Shown: in pieces, positions 11,066 through 18,797 of the stretch
Position numbering within the stretch: the stretch's first letter is position 1
How the letters are laid out: each line of letters begins with the position of its first letter
From: Zhihengliuella sp.
Lineage (GTDB): Bacteria; Actinomycetota; Actinomycetes; Actinomycetales; Micrococcaceae
Reading direction: 5' to 3'
Assembly (NCBI RefSeq): GCF_031178195.1
Contig: NZ_JAPSJL010000008.1
Coordinates: forward strand, 1 to 64,000
DNA: 64,000 nt
Position numbers and translations under genes: made by a program
Notes under the pieces: model-generated
Told to the model about the DNA's origin: nothing
The model's input: only the letters and a program-made list of their open reading frames with translations
The model's database searches: none

Positions 11066-11707
11066 TCATTCGAGGTTGGCGTGCCGCGTCCACAGCTCCT
11101 CGGCGGCGGCGCCGCTGCGCTGCCAGAGGGCGTGGAAGACGGCGTCGCCGGTGAGCATCACCGTCTGCTCGAAGAGGCTCCCGGCGTACTGCGCGGACGC
11201 GGTGCCGCCGTGGTCGGTCTTCGCCGCGGCCTCGACGGTGATCGTGCAGGCCGCCATGCGCCCCACCGGCGAGTCGGCCGCCGTCGTCAGCGCGACGACG
11301 ACGGCGCCCTCGCCGGCCGCGGCGACCGCGGCGCGGACCACCGAGCCGGTGGTCCCCGATCCCGAGGCGACGACGAGGACGTCGCCCGCGCCGATCGACG
11401 GCGCGGTGGCGTCCCCGACGACGTGCGCCGCGAGGCCGAGGTGCATGAGGCGCATCGCCAGACCGCGCAGGGCGATCCCGGACCGCCCCTGGCCGAAGAC
11501 GAAGACCCGGCGCGCCCCCTCGATCAGATCGGCCGCCTCGGCGAGCGAGGCCGGGTCGAGGGCGCGGACCGCGCCCACCGCCTCAGCCGCGACGAGGTCG
11601 AGCGCGACCTGCTCGGGTGACTCGACCGTCTGCACGGTGTCGACGGGGTGCACGGTGTCGACGGGGTGCACGGCGTCAACTGTCTGCTCAGCGTCAACAG
11701 TCTGCAC
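11066..11707 (-). CDS. hxlB: 6-phospho-3-hexuloisomerase
   Basis: HxlB (PHI) isomerises hexulose 6-phosphate to fructose 6-phosphate, completing formaldehyde fixation with HxlA. The SIS-fold core shows VFVFGQGRSGIALRGLAMRL, an ASGSGTTGSV sugar-phosphate loop and a C-terminal helical segment. I choose the GTG at 11707 (213 aa), preceded by GAAGGAG four bases upstream; the track ORF continues antisense to the next gene. The first 30 residues are an unusual tandem repeat of five six-residue units (VQTVDA, EQTVDA, VHPVDT, VHPVDT, VQTVES) that precedes the normal domain. Confidence 0.9.
   Translation of the reverse strand: MQTVDAEQTVDAVHPVDTVHPVDTVQTVESPEQVALDLVAAEAVGAVRALDPASLAEAADLIEGARRVFVFGQGRSGIALRGLAMRLMHLGLAAHVVGDATAPSIGAGDVLVVASGSGTTGSVVRAAVAAAGEGAVVVALTTAADSPVGRMAACTITVEAAAKTDHGGTASAQYAGSLFEQTVMLTGDAVFHALWQRSGAAAEELWTRHANLE
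11618..11707 (-). repeat. Five 18-nt in-frame tandem repeats at the start of hxlB
   Basis: From the GTG start codon, five consecutive six-codon units follow the pattern GTG-CAS-MCN-GTY-GAC-RCN. Units 3 and 4 are identical at the nucleotide level. The repeat is coding and adds about 30 residues to HxlB, so gain or loss of units would keep the frame. Confidence 0.75.
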
Positions 11708-11793
11708 GGGGCTCCTTCCAGCAGTGCGTGTGGGTGCCGATCCATCCCATCGCAGGCGCGGGCCGCGGGAACCCGCCCGTTGCGCCGGATCTG

Positions 11794-11809
11794 CTACCCG
11801 AATGGGTAG
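11794..11809. promoter_or_regulatory. Dyad CTACCC-GAAT-GGGTAG, predicted LuxR-type operator
   Basis: A perfect 6-bp inverted repeat with a 4-bp spacer lies between the divergent hxlB and the HATPase-LuxR gene. Its centre is 42.5 bases upstream of the ATG at 11844. A TACTGT -10 element six bases before that ATG suggests a leaderless start, so the dyad overlaps the -35 position, the classic site for an activator. TACCC/GGGTA half-sites suit NarL/LuxR-type regulators. The binding protein is inferred. Confidence 0.55.
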
Positions 11810-11843
11810 GCCGCGGCGGGTGGGGCGTCCATACTGTTGAACC

Positions 11844-13151
11844 ATGAGTTCGCTTCGGCTCCAGACCCTGCCCGACGACGGCGCCGACCACGGGGCGCGG
11901 GACGCAGCGGGTGCCGCGCAGCTGCGGCTGGCACTGGCGGTGGCCCGGATCGTGGAGGCGCCCCTGCGGGAGATCGCCGCCGCGCTGAGCGACGCCGTCG
12001 CACTGGCGCTCCCGCACCGGGCACTGGTGATCCTCACGGAGGACTGCACGGGGCGCCCCCAGAAGAAGGCGGGCGATCCCGCGATCACCGAGCGGGTGAC
12101 GGTGCTGGAGATGGACGCGATCCGCCGTCGGCTCCGCGACGGCGAGGAGATCGCCACCGCGACGCTCGCCGGCGGGGAGCAGCAGGTGCGGGCCTGGGAG
12201 GCGGCCACCGGGGCGGTGCTGGCGCTGTGCGATCCGGGGGCGGCCGAGGGGCCGTCGGTGCGCGAGACGGTCCAGGCGGTCTGGGAGATCACGGCGACGT
12301 GCATCCGGCGGCAGGTGGCCGGGGCCTCGCCGGCGGACCTGGTCGACTCGAATGCGGTCTCCAGGGAGCGCGTCCGCGTGACGACGGAGCTGACCGAGCG
12401 CCACGCGACGGACCTCGAGTCGCTCCTGGCGGTCCTGCGCAGCCGGGACCTGGACGACCGGCGGACCAGGACGGCGGCGACGGAGCTGGCGTCGTCGGCC
12501 CTGGTCCGGACCCGGACCGCCAACGACGTGATGATGGCCCTCTCCGAGGAGCCGGTGGTCGGCGCGTTCTCGCGACTGCGCACGGACCTGCGCCCGCTGA
12601 CGCAGTACGGTCGCCTGGACGTCCAGTTCATCGAGCCGCCCGCCGAGGGCCGGGCGCTCCCGGGCGAGATCGCCTACGCGGCCCGGTCGATCGTCCGCAG
12701 CGCGGTGCTGGCCATGAACGAGCAGGAGGACATCACCCGGGTGCGGGTGCAGTGGGACTGCGACGGCCGGAACCTGCTGATCAACATCCGCGACGACGGT
12801 CCCGGGCGGCTGGACGCCGGCACGCCGGGCCTGCACCAGGCGCAGGCCAACGTGGCGGCGCTCGGCGGCGCGGTCGGCGTGAAGCGCGTCCCCGGCTGGG
12901 GGACGGAGCTCGATGTGACGCTCCCCATCGACGCGCCGCGCGCCGGGGCGGCCGGCGAGTGGGACCTGGCGCCCCGGGAGCTCGAGGTGCTGCGCCTGGT
13001 CGTGCGCGGCCGGAAGAACCGGCAGATCGCCGAGGAGCTGTTCATCAGCGAGAACACGGTGAAGTTCCACCTCACGCAGATCTACCGCAAGCTCGGCGTG
13101 GGGTCCCGGTCGGCCGCGGCGGCCGCCGCCGCGGCCGGCGGACTGGCGTGA
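11844..13151 (+). CDS. One-piece histidine-kinase-ATPase and LuxR-HTH transcriptional regulator
   Basis: The 435-aa protein combines an N-terminal sensory-like region (residues about 20-170, GAF-like spacing but no motif I can name) and a dimerisation helix. It continues with an ATPase-like segment (NIRDDGPGRLDAGTPG resembling the HATPase G1 box, then GWGTELDVTLP). The C-terminal LuxR/GerE helix-turn-helix reads LAPRELEVLRLVVRGRKNRQIAEEL. There is no receiver domain and no clear phospho-accepting histidine, so it is not an ordinary two-component pair. Divergent from hxlBA, it likely regulates those genes and itself through the CTACCC dyad. Signal unknown. Confidence 0.75.
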   Translation: MSSLRLQTLPDDGADHGARDAAGAAQLRLALAVARIVEAPLREIAAALSDAVALALPHRALVILTEDCTGRPQKKAGDPAITERVTVLEMDAIRRRLRDGEEIATATLAGGEQQVRAWEAATGAVLALCDPGAAEGPSVRETVQAVWEITATCIRRQVAGASPADLVDSNAVSRERVRVTTELTERHATDLESLLAVLRSRDLDDRRTRTAATELASSALVRTRTANDVMMALSEEPVVGAFSRLRTDLRPLTQYGRLDVQFIEPPAEGRALPGEIAYAARSIVRSAVLAMNEQEDITRVRVQWDCDGRNLLINIRDDGPGRLDAGTPGLHQAQANVAALGGAVGVKRVPGWGTELDVTLPIDAPRAGAAGEWDLAPRELEVLRLVVRGRKNRQIAEELFISENTVKFHLTQIYRKLGVGSRSAAAAAAAAGGLA

Positions 13152-13204
13152 CGGCGGGCGGTGCGAGCAGTCCGGGGTGTCGCCGCGCGCAGGACGGCTC
13201 GACG

Positions 13205-13243
13205 GCGGAGCGCCGCCGCCGGGGACCGACGGCGGCGCTCCGC
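13205..13243. terminator. Bidirectional terminator between the LuxR-type gene and the monooxygenase
   Basis: A 14-bp perfect stem (GCGGAGCGCCGCCG with its complement, 11-base loop) lies between two convergent genes and can serve both transcripts. Confidence 0.65.
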
Positions 13244-13282
13244 TGAGCTGAATTCCGCTGTGCCGTGCTCTGCTCCGGCCGA

Positions 13283-14335
13283 CTACTCGGCGGCGTTGAA
13301 GACGGGCACCACGTGCTCGATGAACAGCTCGAGCGACCGCTTCTTCTCCTCGTGGGTGAGACCGTTGTCCGACCAGAGGCTGAACTCGTCGATGCCGAGC
13401 TCCTCGTAGCGGCGCACCCGCTCGATGACTTCCTCCGGCGTGCCGATGACGGCGGACTTGTGGAGCGCCTCGGGCGCGAACTCCGGCTTGTCGGCGAACG
13501 CCTCGGCGGGCGTCGGCTCGAGGAAGCCGTTGACCGGCGTCGTCTTGTTCATGAACCAGGCGTGGAACGTGCGGTAGTACCGCTGGACGGCCTCCGCGGG
13601 ACGGCGCCAGCCCTCGGGGTCCGCCGCGTCGTGCACGTGGGTGTGCCGGAGCATCATGAGCTCCGGGCGGGAGACCTCCGGGTGGGCCTCGACCGCCGTC
13701 TCGAACTTCCGGACGAGGTCCTCGACCTCCTCGTCGCCCTTCATCAGGGGCGTGACCATGACGTTGCAGCCGTTGGCCACGGCGAAGTCGTGCGACGCCG
13801 GGTCCCGGGCCGCGACCCACATCGGCGGCGTCGGCTGCTGGACCGGCTTGGGGACGCTGGTCGACGTGGGGAACTGCCACACCTCGCCGTCGTGCGCGTA
13901 GTCGCCCTGCCACAGTTTGCGCACCGCCGGGACGAGCTCCCGCAGGTGCTTGCCGCCCTCGGCCGCCGGGAGCCCGGGCGCCAGCCGGTCGAACTCGAAC
14001 TGGTGCGCGCCGCGGGCGAGGCCGACCTCGGCCCGGCCGCCGCTGATCACGTCGAGCAGGGCGGTCTCGCCGGCGACGCGGATCGGGTTCCAGAACGGAG
14101 CGATGATGGTCCCCGCGCCGAGCCGGATGGTGGACGTGCGGGCGGCCAAGTAGGCGAGCTGGGGCATCGGGCTCGGCGAGACCGAGTACTCCATGGCGTG
14201 GTGCTCGCCGATCCAGACGGTACCGAATCCGCCGGCCTCGGCGAGGAGCACGAGCTCGGTGAGGTTCTCGAAGGCCTGCTGGTGGCTGACCTCGTCGTCC
14301 CATCGCTCCATGTGCACGAAGAGGGAGAATCGCAT
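13283..14335 (-). CDS. LLM-class flavin-dependent monooxygenase
   Basis: This 350-aa bacterial-luciferase-like protein should use reduced flavin supplied by a separate reductase to insert oxygen into an organic substrate. Family features include MRFSLFVHMERWD, FGTVWIGEHHAMEYSVSPSP, the LGAGTIIAPFWNPIRVAGE segment, GRAEVGLARGAHQFEFDR and a C-terminal IGTPEEVIERVRRYEELGID. I start at the ATG preceded by AAGGAG, two bases after the tautomerase stop; the 862-aa track ORF is an artefact. The likely reductase partner is encoded at 18927 in the divergent arm. By class it corresponds to the oxygenase of trigonelline- or pyridine-type ring opening; the substrate is not established. Confidence 0.85.
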   Translation of the reverse strand: MRFSLFVHMERWDDEVSHQQAFENLTELVLLAEAGGFGTVWIGEHHAMEYSVSPSPMPQLAYLAARTSTIRLGAGTIIAPFWNPIRVAGETALLDVISGGRAEVGLARGAHQFEFDRLAPGLPAAEGGKHLRELVPAVRKLWQGDYAHDGEVWQFPTSTSVPKPVQQPTPPMWVAARDPASHDFAVANGCNVMVTPLMKGDEEVEDLVRKFETAVEAHPEVSRPELMMLRHTHVHDAADPEGWRRPAEAVQRYYRTFHAWFMNKTTPVNGFLEPTPAEAFADKPEFAPEALHKSAVIGTPEEVIERVRRYEELGIDEFSLWSDNGLTHEEKKRSLELFIEHVVPVFNAAE

Positions 14336-14337
14336 GG

Positions 14338-14562
14338 CTAAAGCTCCTTTGCTCTGGTGTTCTCCGCCGAGGCCGCCTGGCGCTCGGCGATGGTCCTGTC
14401 CGCCTTGGACCAGTGCGAGGCGGGCACCTCGCGGATGATGACGGTGGTGTTCTCGGGCAGGGCGCCGACGGTCTCCTCGGCCGCCCGGTGCAGGGCGGTC
14501 ACGAGGCGGCGCAGGTCCTCGGCGGTCCGACCCTCGGCGATGGAGACGTCGATCAGCGGCAT
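14338..14562 (-). CDS. 4-oxalocrotonate tautomerase-family protein
   Basis: This is a 74-aa tautomerase-family protein whose N-terminal proline after the initiator Met (MPLIDVSIAEGR) is the catalytic base in the family. Residues TVIIREVPASHWSKAD match the usual beta-hairpin and active-site region, though it is somewhat longer than 62-residue 4-OT. It sits between the aldehyde dehydrogenase and the monooxygenase with 2-4 base gaps. Keto-enol tautomerisation or Z/E isomerisation of a ring-opened intermediate are both possible roles. Confidence 0.85.
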   Translation of the reverse strand: MPLIDVSIAEGRTAEDLRRLVTALHRAAEETVGALPENTTVIIREVPASHWSKADRTIAERQAASAENTRAKEL

Positions 14563-14565
14563 GCG

Positions 14566-16047
14566 CTAGCTCCTCAGCGTGAACGGATCCGCGACGGGAC
14601 CCTCGTCGGTGTTGATCCACACGCTCTTCAGGCGCGTGTACTCGTGCATCGACTCGAGGCCGTGCTCGATCCCCACGCCGCTGGACTTGAAGCCCTGGCG
14701 CGGCGACATCGGGGACATGGCGCGGTACGTGTTGACCCAGACGGTCCCGGCGTCGAGCCGCCGCGCCATGCGGTGCGCCCGGGCCAGGTTCTGCGTCCAG
14801 ACGCCGGCGGCGAGGCCGTACTGCGTGTCGTTGGCGAGGGCGAGGACCTCGTCCTCGGTGTCGAACGGCATGACGGCGGCGACCGGGCCGAAGATCTCCT
14901 CGCGGACCACGCGCATCCCGTTGTCGACATCGGTCAGGACGGTCGGCTCGAAGAAGTAGCCCGGCAGGCCGGTCTCCGGCCGCGACCCGCCCGTGGCGAT
15001 CCGCGCACCCTCGTCCACGCCGAGCCGAACGTAGGAGGACACCTTGTCGAGCTGGTCCTGGAAGGCCAGCGGCCCGAGCTCGGTGGCCTCGTTCTTCGGG
15101 TCGCCGATGACGATGCTCCGGGCGCGCGCCGCGACCTTCTCCAGGAGCTCCTCGTAGACGGAGCGGTGCGCGAACACGCGGCTCCCGGCGATGCAGGTCT
15201 GCCCCGCGGCCGCGAAGATGCCGGCGACCACGCCCATCGCGGCGTTGTCCACGTCGGCGTCGTCGAACACGATGTTGGGGCTCTTGCCGCCGAGCTCCAG
15301 CGTGCAGCCGATGAACCGCGAGGCCGTGGAGGCCGCGATCCGGGCTCCTGTGGCCGTGGATCCGGTGAACGAGATCTTGGCGATGCCGGGGTGGTCCACG
15401 AGGGCGGCGCCCGCCTCCGCGCCCAGCCCCGTCACGACGTTGACGACCCCGTCCGGGAAGCCCGCCTCGACGGTCAGCTCCGCGAAGCGCAGGATGGTCC
15501 GCGACGTGTACTCGGACGGCTTGATCACCAGCGTGTTCCCCGCGGCGAGCGCGGGCGCCAGCTTGGAGGTGGTGAGCGTCAGCGGCGAGTTCCACGGGGT
15601 GATGGCGCCGACGACGCCGAGCGGCTCGCGCTGCGTGTAGTTGAGGACCTGGATGGAGCTGGTGGGGATCTGGCTGCCCTGCACCTTGTCCGCGAGGCCT
15701 GCGTAGTAGTAGAGGTACTCGGGCAGCCCGGTCAGCTGGCCGCGCATCTCGCGCAGCAGCTTCCCGTTGTCCTCGGTCTCCTGCAGGGCCAGCTCCTCGG
15801 CGTTCGCGGCGACCAGGTCGCCGAGGCGGCGGAGCAGGTGGCCGCGCTTCGTCGCGGAGAGGTCCCGCCACAGCGGGTTCCGGAAGGCCTCGGCGGCAGC
15901 GGAGACGGCGCGGTCGACGTCCTCGGACGTGCCCCGGGCCGCCTCGTAGAGGACCTCGAGGGTCGCGGGGTTGGTGCTGGTGAAGTACTCGCCGCCGGCG
16001 GGGGCGGAGGACTGCCCGTTGATGAAGTGGTCGTAGCGCTCAGTCAT
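14566..16047 (-). CDS. NAD(P)-dependent aldehyde dehydrogenase of the catabolic cluster
   Basis: This 493-aa ALDH-superfamily enzyme shows GAITPWNSPLTLTTSKLAPALAAGN, the cofactor segment ISFTGSTATG, the catalytic glutamate in LELGGKSPNIVF and the catalytic cysteine in GQTCIAGSR, followed by the C-terminal EEIFGPVAAVMPF. It resembles the semialdehyde dehydrogenases of ring-cleavage pathways, such as hydroxymuconic-semialdehyde and trigonelline-pathway types. Its start overlaps the end of the alpha/beta hydrolase by eight bases, so both belong to one operon. A role in oxidising the aldehyde released by the monooxygenase is inferred from context. Confidence 0.88.
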   Translation of the reverse strand: MTERYDHFINGQSSAPAGGEYFTSTNPATLEVLYEAARGTSEDVDRAVSAAAEAFRNPLWRDLSATKRGHLLRRLGDLVAANAEELALQETEDNGKLLREMRGQLTGLPEYLYYYAGLADKVQGSQIPTSSIQVLNYTQREPLGVVGAITPWNSPLTLTTSKLAPALAAGNTLVIKPSEYTSRTILRFAELTVEAGFPDGVVNVVTGLGAEAGAALVDHPGIAKISFTGSTATGARIAASTASRFIGCTLELGGKSPNIVFDDADVDNAAMGVVAGIFAAAGQTCIAGSRVFAHRSVYEELLEKVAARARSIVIGDPKNEATELGPLAFQDQLDKVSSYVRLGVDEGARIATGGSRPETGLPGYFFEPTVLTDVDNGMRVVREEIFGPVAAVMPFDTEDEVLALANDTQYGLAAGVWTQNLARAHRMARRLDAGTVWVNTYRAMSPMSPRQGFKSSGVGIEHGLESMHEYTRLKSVWINTDEGPVADPFTLRS

Positions 16048-16795
16048 GCTCGGTGCTCGATTCTTCGATGAAGTGGTGGATGGTCTCGGCGAGTTCGCGG
16101 GGCGCCTCCACCGGCAGCATGTGCCGGGCGCCGGGGACGACGACGGCCCGCGAGCCGGCGATGCGCTCCGTGAGGCGGTGTGTCATCTCCGGCGTGGACC
16201 CGGGGTCCGACGCGCCGGTGACGTTGAGGGTGGGCTGCCGGATCCGGCCCAGGTCCGGGCCGATCTCGGCATCGCCCCACGCGAAGACGCCGTAGGCGGC
16301 CAGGAACGATTCGACGTCGTTCCCCAGGAGCACGGTGCGCGTCCGCTCGACCGTGTCGGCGTCGACCGAGGTGCCGGCGGGGTACCAGCGGTCGATCGAG
16401 GCCTCGGCGGCCGCGTCGAAGTCCGCCACGGCCTGCTCGAGCCGGGCGAGCACGGCGGCGCGCTCCGCCTCGGTGCGCCGGCAGACCGAGCTGACGTTCA
16501 CCAGGCTGGCCACGCGGCCGCCGTGGCGGACGGCGAGCGCCTGGCCGATCAGCGCACCGAGCGAGAAGCCCACGAGATGGGCCCTCGGTGGCAGCCGGTC
16601 GGCGACGTCGTCCGCGTAGACCGCGAGATCCGCCGTCCCCCGCCAGGGCGGTCGTTCGCCGTGGCCGGGCAGGTCGAGCGCCAGGACCTCGCGGTCGGAG
16701 AGGCGGCCGAACTCCGTGCGGAATCCGTCCCACACCGTCCGGTCCAGGCCCACCCCGTGCAGCAGCACCAGCGGCGTCGGCTCGTTCCCGGCCAC
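16040..16795 (-). CDS. Alpha/beta hydrolase
   Basis: This 251-aa alpha/beta-fold hydrolase has the oxyanion-hole segment VLLHGVGLDRTVWDGF, nucleophile elbow GFSLGALIGQ with the serine, a likely acid in the LNVTGASDPGSTPEMT segment and histidine in GARHMLPVEAPRELA. Related enzymes cleave enol-lactones, amides and (acetamidomethylene)succinate-type intermediates in ring degradation. Position directly before the aldehyde dehydrogenase supports a hydrolytic step after aldehyde oxidation. Five bases separate it from the upstream AA_synth gene. Confidence 0.87.
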   Translation of the reverse strand: MAGNEPTPLVLLHGVGLDRTVWDGFRTEFGRLSDREVLALDLPGHGERPPWRGTADLAVYADDVADRLPPRAHLVGFSLGALIGQALAVRHGGRVASLVNVSSVCRRTEAERAAVLARLEQAVADFDAAAEASIDRWYPAGTSVDADTVERTRTVLLGNDVESFLAAYGVFAWGDAEIGPDLGRIRQPTLNVTGASDPGSTPEMTHRLTERIAGSRAVVVPGARHMLPVEAPRELAETIHHFIEESSTEHD

Positions 16796-16800
16796 GACTG

Positions 16801-17352
16801 CTACTGCTCCGTGCTCAGCGGCGCGAGGCGCTGCTGCGGCCGTCCCTGCGCCGCCGCCGCCAGCGCGATGACGATCTCGCCCGGATGCGGCGCATCGGCC
16901 AGCCGGACCTCGATGGTCTGGTGGTGCGAGCGGACCGTGGCGTCGGTCTTGTGCTTGAGGGGAATGTCGAAGACGACGCCGGCGGGGCCGCGCTTCTCGA
17001 CGGCCGGCAGCAGGGTGGTGGCCTCGGCGGCCTTGCGGAAGTGGTCGCCGAACTTCAGGGTGTGGATCAGCGCGGAGCCGTGCTCGACCTCTCCGTTCAG
17101 GCCCACGATCGCGGCCTTGCCGTACGCCTCGACGGGCTCGCCGAGCGCTTCGATAACCCGTGGCGCGAGGAGGGCTCCGACGTCGGACGCCACGGCGTCG
17201 ATGCCCGCCGTGAGGTCCTCGACGAACCCCTGGCCGTCCCAGGGGTTCGGGATCACGGCCGCCACGACGGCGACGCGCGCGACGGTCTCGACGGGCCGGC
17301 CGCCCTCGGTGTGCGTCTCTTCGACGATGGTCACGATCTTGCGCGGGTTCAT
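16801..17352 (-). CDS. AA_synth (DUF1185) family protein, copy 2
   Basis: This 183-aa product of the PF06684-type 'amino acid synthesis' family has conserved stretches RKIVTIVEETHTEGG, VIPNPWDGQGF, EAYGKAAIVGLNGEVEHGSALIHT and HKTDATVRSHHQTIEVR. The biochemical activity of the family is not established to my knowledge. It is paralogous to the gene upstream and overlaps it as ATGA, so the two may form a heteromer. The shared HGSALIHT and R-S-H-x-Q-T motifs are candidate active-site residues. Confidence 0.8.
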   Translation of the reverse strand: MNPRKIVTIVEETHTEGGRPVETVARVAVVAAVIPNPWDGQGFVEDLTAGIDAVASDVGALLAPRVIEALGEPVEAYGKAAIVGLNGEVEHGSALIHTLKFGDHFRKAAEATTLLPAVEKRGPAGVVFDIPLKHKTDATVRSHHQTIEVRLADAPHPGEIVIALAAAAQGRPQQRLAPLSTEQ

Positions 17353-17963
17353 GCTTCTGCTCCTTCGAGGATCGCCGAGGTCACGGCGGGGTCCGTGGTC
17401 CGGTCGCCGATCCGCGGGTGCGGACGGGGGCCGGTGGACGCGGCGGCCACGACGACGATCTCGTCGGGTGCGGGGCCGTCGCTGACGCGGGTGGTCATGG
17501 TCTGGTAGTGGCTGCGTGTGGCCGCGGCCGTCTTGTGCCACAGGGGCACGGTGAGGCTCTGGCCGGCATCGGCGCGCTCGTCCGCGAAGCAGAGGATCGA
17601 GGTCCCCTCCAGGAATTCGCGCACGAGGTTGCCGAAGTAGGGGGTGTGAATGAGGGCGCTGCCGTGCTCGATCTCGCCCGCGGTCCCGACGATCGCGGCC
17701 TTGCCGAAGGCCTCGATCGCGTCGACTCCCCCGAGCCCCTCGATCAGGCGTGCGGAGACGATGCGCGCCAGCTGCGGCGCCACCCGCTCCGCCTCGGCGG
17801 AGAGGTCCTGGTCCGGGCCGGTCCCGTGCCATGGATTCCGGATGACGACGGCGACCGAGGCGCGGGTGGCCGGCACTGCCGGCGCTGCGCCGGCCTCCAG
17901 GAGGACCTCCTCCTGGAGGTAGACGACCTTGCGGACCTCGGGGAGGCCGGTGCGGGGGGTCAT
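17349..17963 (-). CDS. AA_synth (DUF1185) family protein, copy 1
   Basis: This 204-aa paralogue of the next gene keeps the same core: IRNPWHGTGPDQDL, EAFGKAAIVGTAGEIEHGSALIHT, and WHKTAAATRSHYQTMTTR. It has a slightly longer N-terminus (VRKVVYLQEEVLLEAG). The tandem arrangement with a four-base overlap suggests co-translation and subunit pairing. It lies 129 bases downstream of the GntR regulator and is probably on its transcript. Function unrecognised; position within a ring-degradation-type operon suggests hydrolase or isomerase chemistry on an intermediate. Confidence 0.8.
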   Translation of the reverse strand: MTPRTGLPEVRKVVYLQEEVLLEAGAAPAVPATRASVAVVIRNPWHGTGPDQDLSAEAERVAPQLARIVSARLIEGLGGVDAIEAFGKAAIVGTAGEIEHGSALIHTPYFGNLVREFLEGTSILCFADERADAGQSLTVPLWHKTAAATRSHYQTMTTRVSDGPAPDEIVVVAAASTGPRPHPRIGDRTTDPAVTSAILEGAEA

Positions 17964-18092
17964 GCGTGAGCTCCTCTCCGGCGGTGCCGGGGGCGGGGCG
18001 GTGCTGGAAGGCTCATGCCTGTCCTTTCGAGCCGACGGGGTCGGCGGTACGTGGTGTCTGGAGTGGGCGGGGCCGCGCGGCGGCGGGCTTCC

Positions 18093-18785
18093 TCAGAGGA
18101 GCGAGGACTCGTGGGCTGTGGCCGAGTCGGTGAGCAGCTCCCGCGAGGAGGCGTACACGTGGTTGCGCATGGCGGCCTCGGCGCCGAAGTGGTCCTTGGC
18201 CATGATCATGTCCAGGACAGCGCGGTGCTCCTCCGTGGAGGTCCGGATCCGGCCCGGGTGCTCTGCCGTGCGCACCACCATCCGGTGGTAGGCGAGCTGG
18301 TTCATGAGCCGGTCGTAGTGCTCCACGAGCTTGCGGTTGTCCGAGCCACGGATGATCGTCCAGTGGAACTCGTGGACGAGGGAGGCGTACCGCTCCGCGT
18401 CCTGCTCGGCCGCGGCGACCACCGAGTCCTCGACGTTCCGCTCGAGGACGTCCAGTTCCGGCACGGGGCCCCGGCGGGCCAGCAGCCCGGCCGCCAGCCC
18501 CTCCAGACCCTCCTTGAGCTGGAAGAGCTCGACGATCTCGCGGCGGGTCGGCTCCCGGACGAAGGTCCCGACCTTCGGGCGGATCTCGACGAGGCCCTCG
18601 TGCTGGAGCTGCTTGAGCGCCTCGCGGATCGGCGTCCGGCTGACGCCGAACTCCTCGGCCAGGAGCACCTCCGACAACGGTGCCCCCGGCGGATACTCCC
18701 CGCCGAGGACCAGGCTGCGGACGCGGTCCAGGAGCGTCCCCTGCTCCGCTGGCCGTGGGAGAGCCTCAGTCACGTTCTCTTGCAT
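18093..18785 (-). CDS. GntR-family (FCD-domain) transcriptional regulator
   Basis: This 230-aa regulator has an N-terminal winged helix-turn-helix (SEVLLAEEFGVSRTPIREALKQLQHEGLVEI) and a C-terminal helical FCD ligand-binding domain whose metal ligands plausibly include the His residues in VHEFHWTII and EEHRAVLDMI. FadR-type FCD proteins usually repress catabolic operons until a carboxylate effector binds. The gene is first in the minus-strand operon. A 26-bp palindrome is centred on its own ATG, and the promoter (TTGACG-18-TACGTT-7-ATG) implies a leaderless transcript. Autoregulation and control of both arms are therefore likely. Confidence 0.9.
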   Translation of the reverse strand: MQENVTEALPRPAEQGTLLDRVRSLVLGGEYPPGAPLSEVLLAEEFGVSRTPIREALKQLQHEGLVEIRPKVGTFVREPTRREIVELFQLKEGLEGLAAGLLARRGPVPELDVLERNVEDSVVAAAEQDAERYASLVHEFHWTIIRGSDNRKLVEHYDRLMNQLAYHRMVVRTAEHPGRIRTSTEEHRAVLDMIMAKDHFGAEAAMRNHVYASSRELLTDSATAHESSLL

Positions 18786-18797
18786 GCAACAGAACGT
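18772..18797. promoter_or_regulatory. 26-bp palindromic operator centred on the GntR start codon
   Basis: ACGTTCTCTTGCATGCAACAGAACGT is palindromic at 12 of 13 base pairs. Its axis falls between the first two bases of the GntR start codon, and its right arm overlaps the gene's -10 element. TTGCATGCAA cores suit FadR/FCD-type regulators. A degenerate copy lies at the divergent gene (18915-18940). Assignment to the GntR product is inferred. Confidence 0.75.

Noticed and set aside
11066-12631. 521-aa HxlB with a long N-terminal domain
   Set aside because: The extension is antisense to the LuxR-type gene; a Shine-Dalgarno-preceded GTG at 11707 defines the real start.
13283-15871. 862-aa ORF as an ALDH-monooxygenase fusion
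   Set aside because: The N-terminal part is a shadow frame of the aldehyde dehydrogenase and tautomerase. The monooxygenase has its own ATG and AAGGAG.
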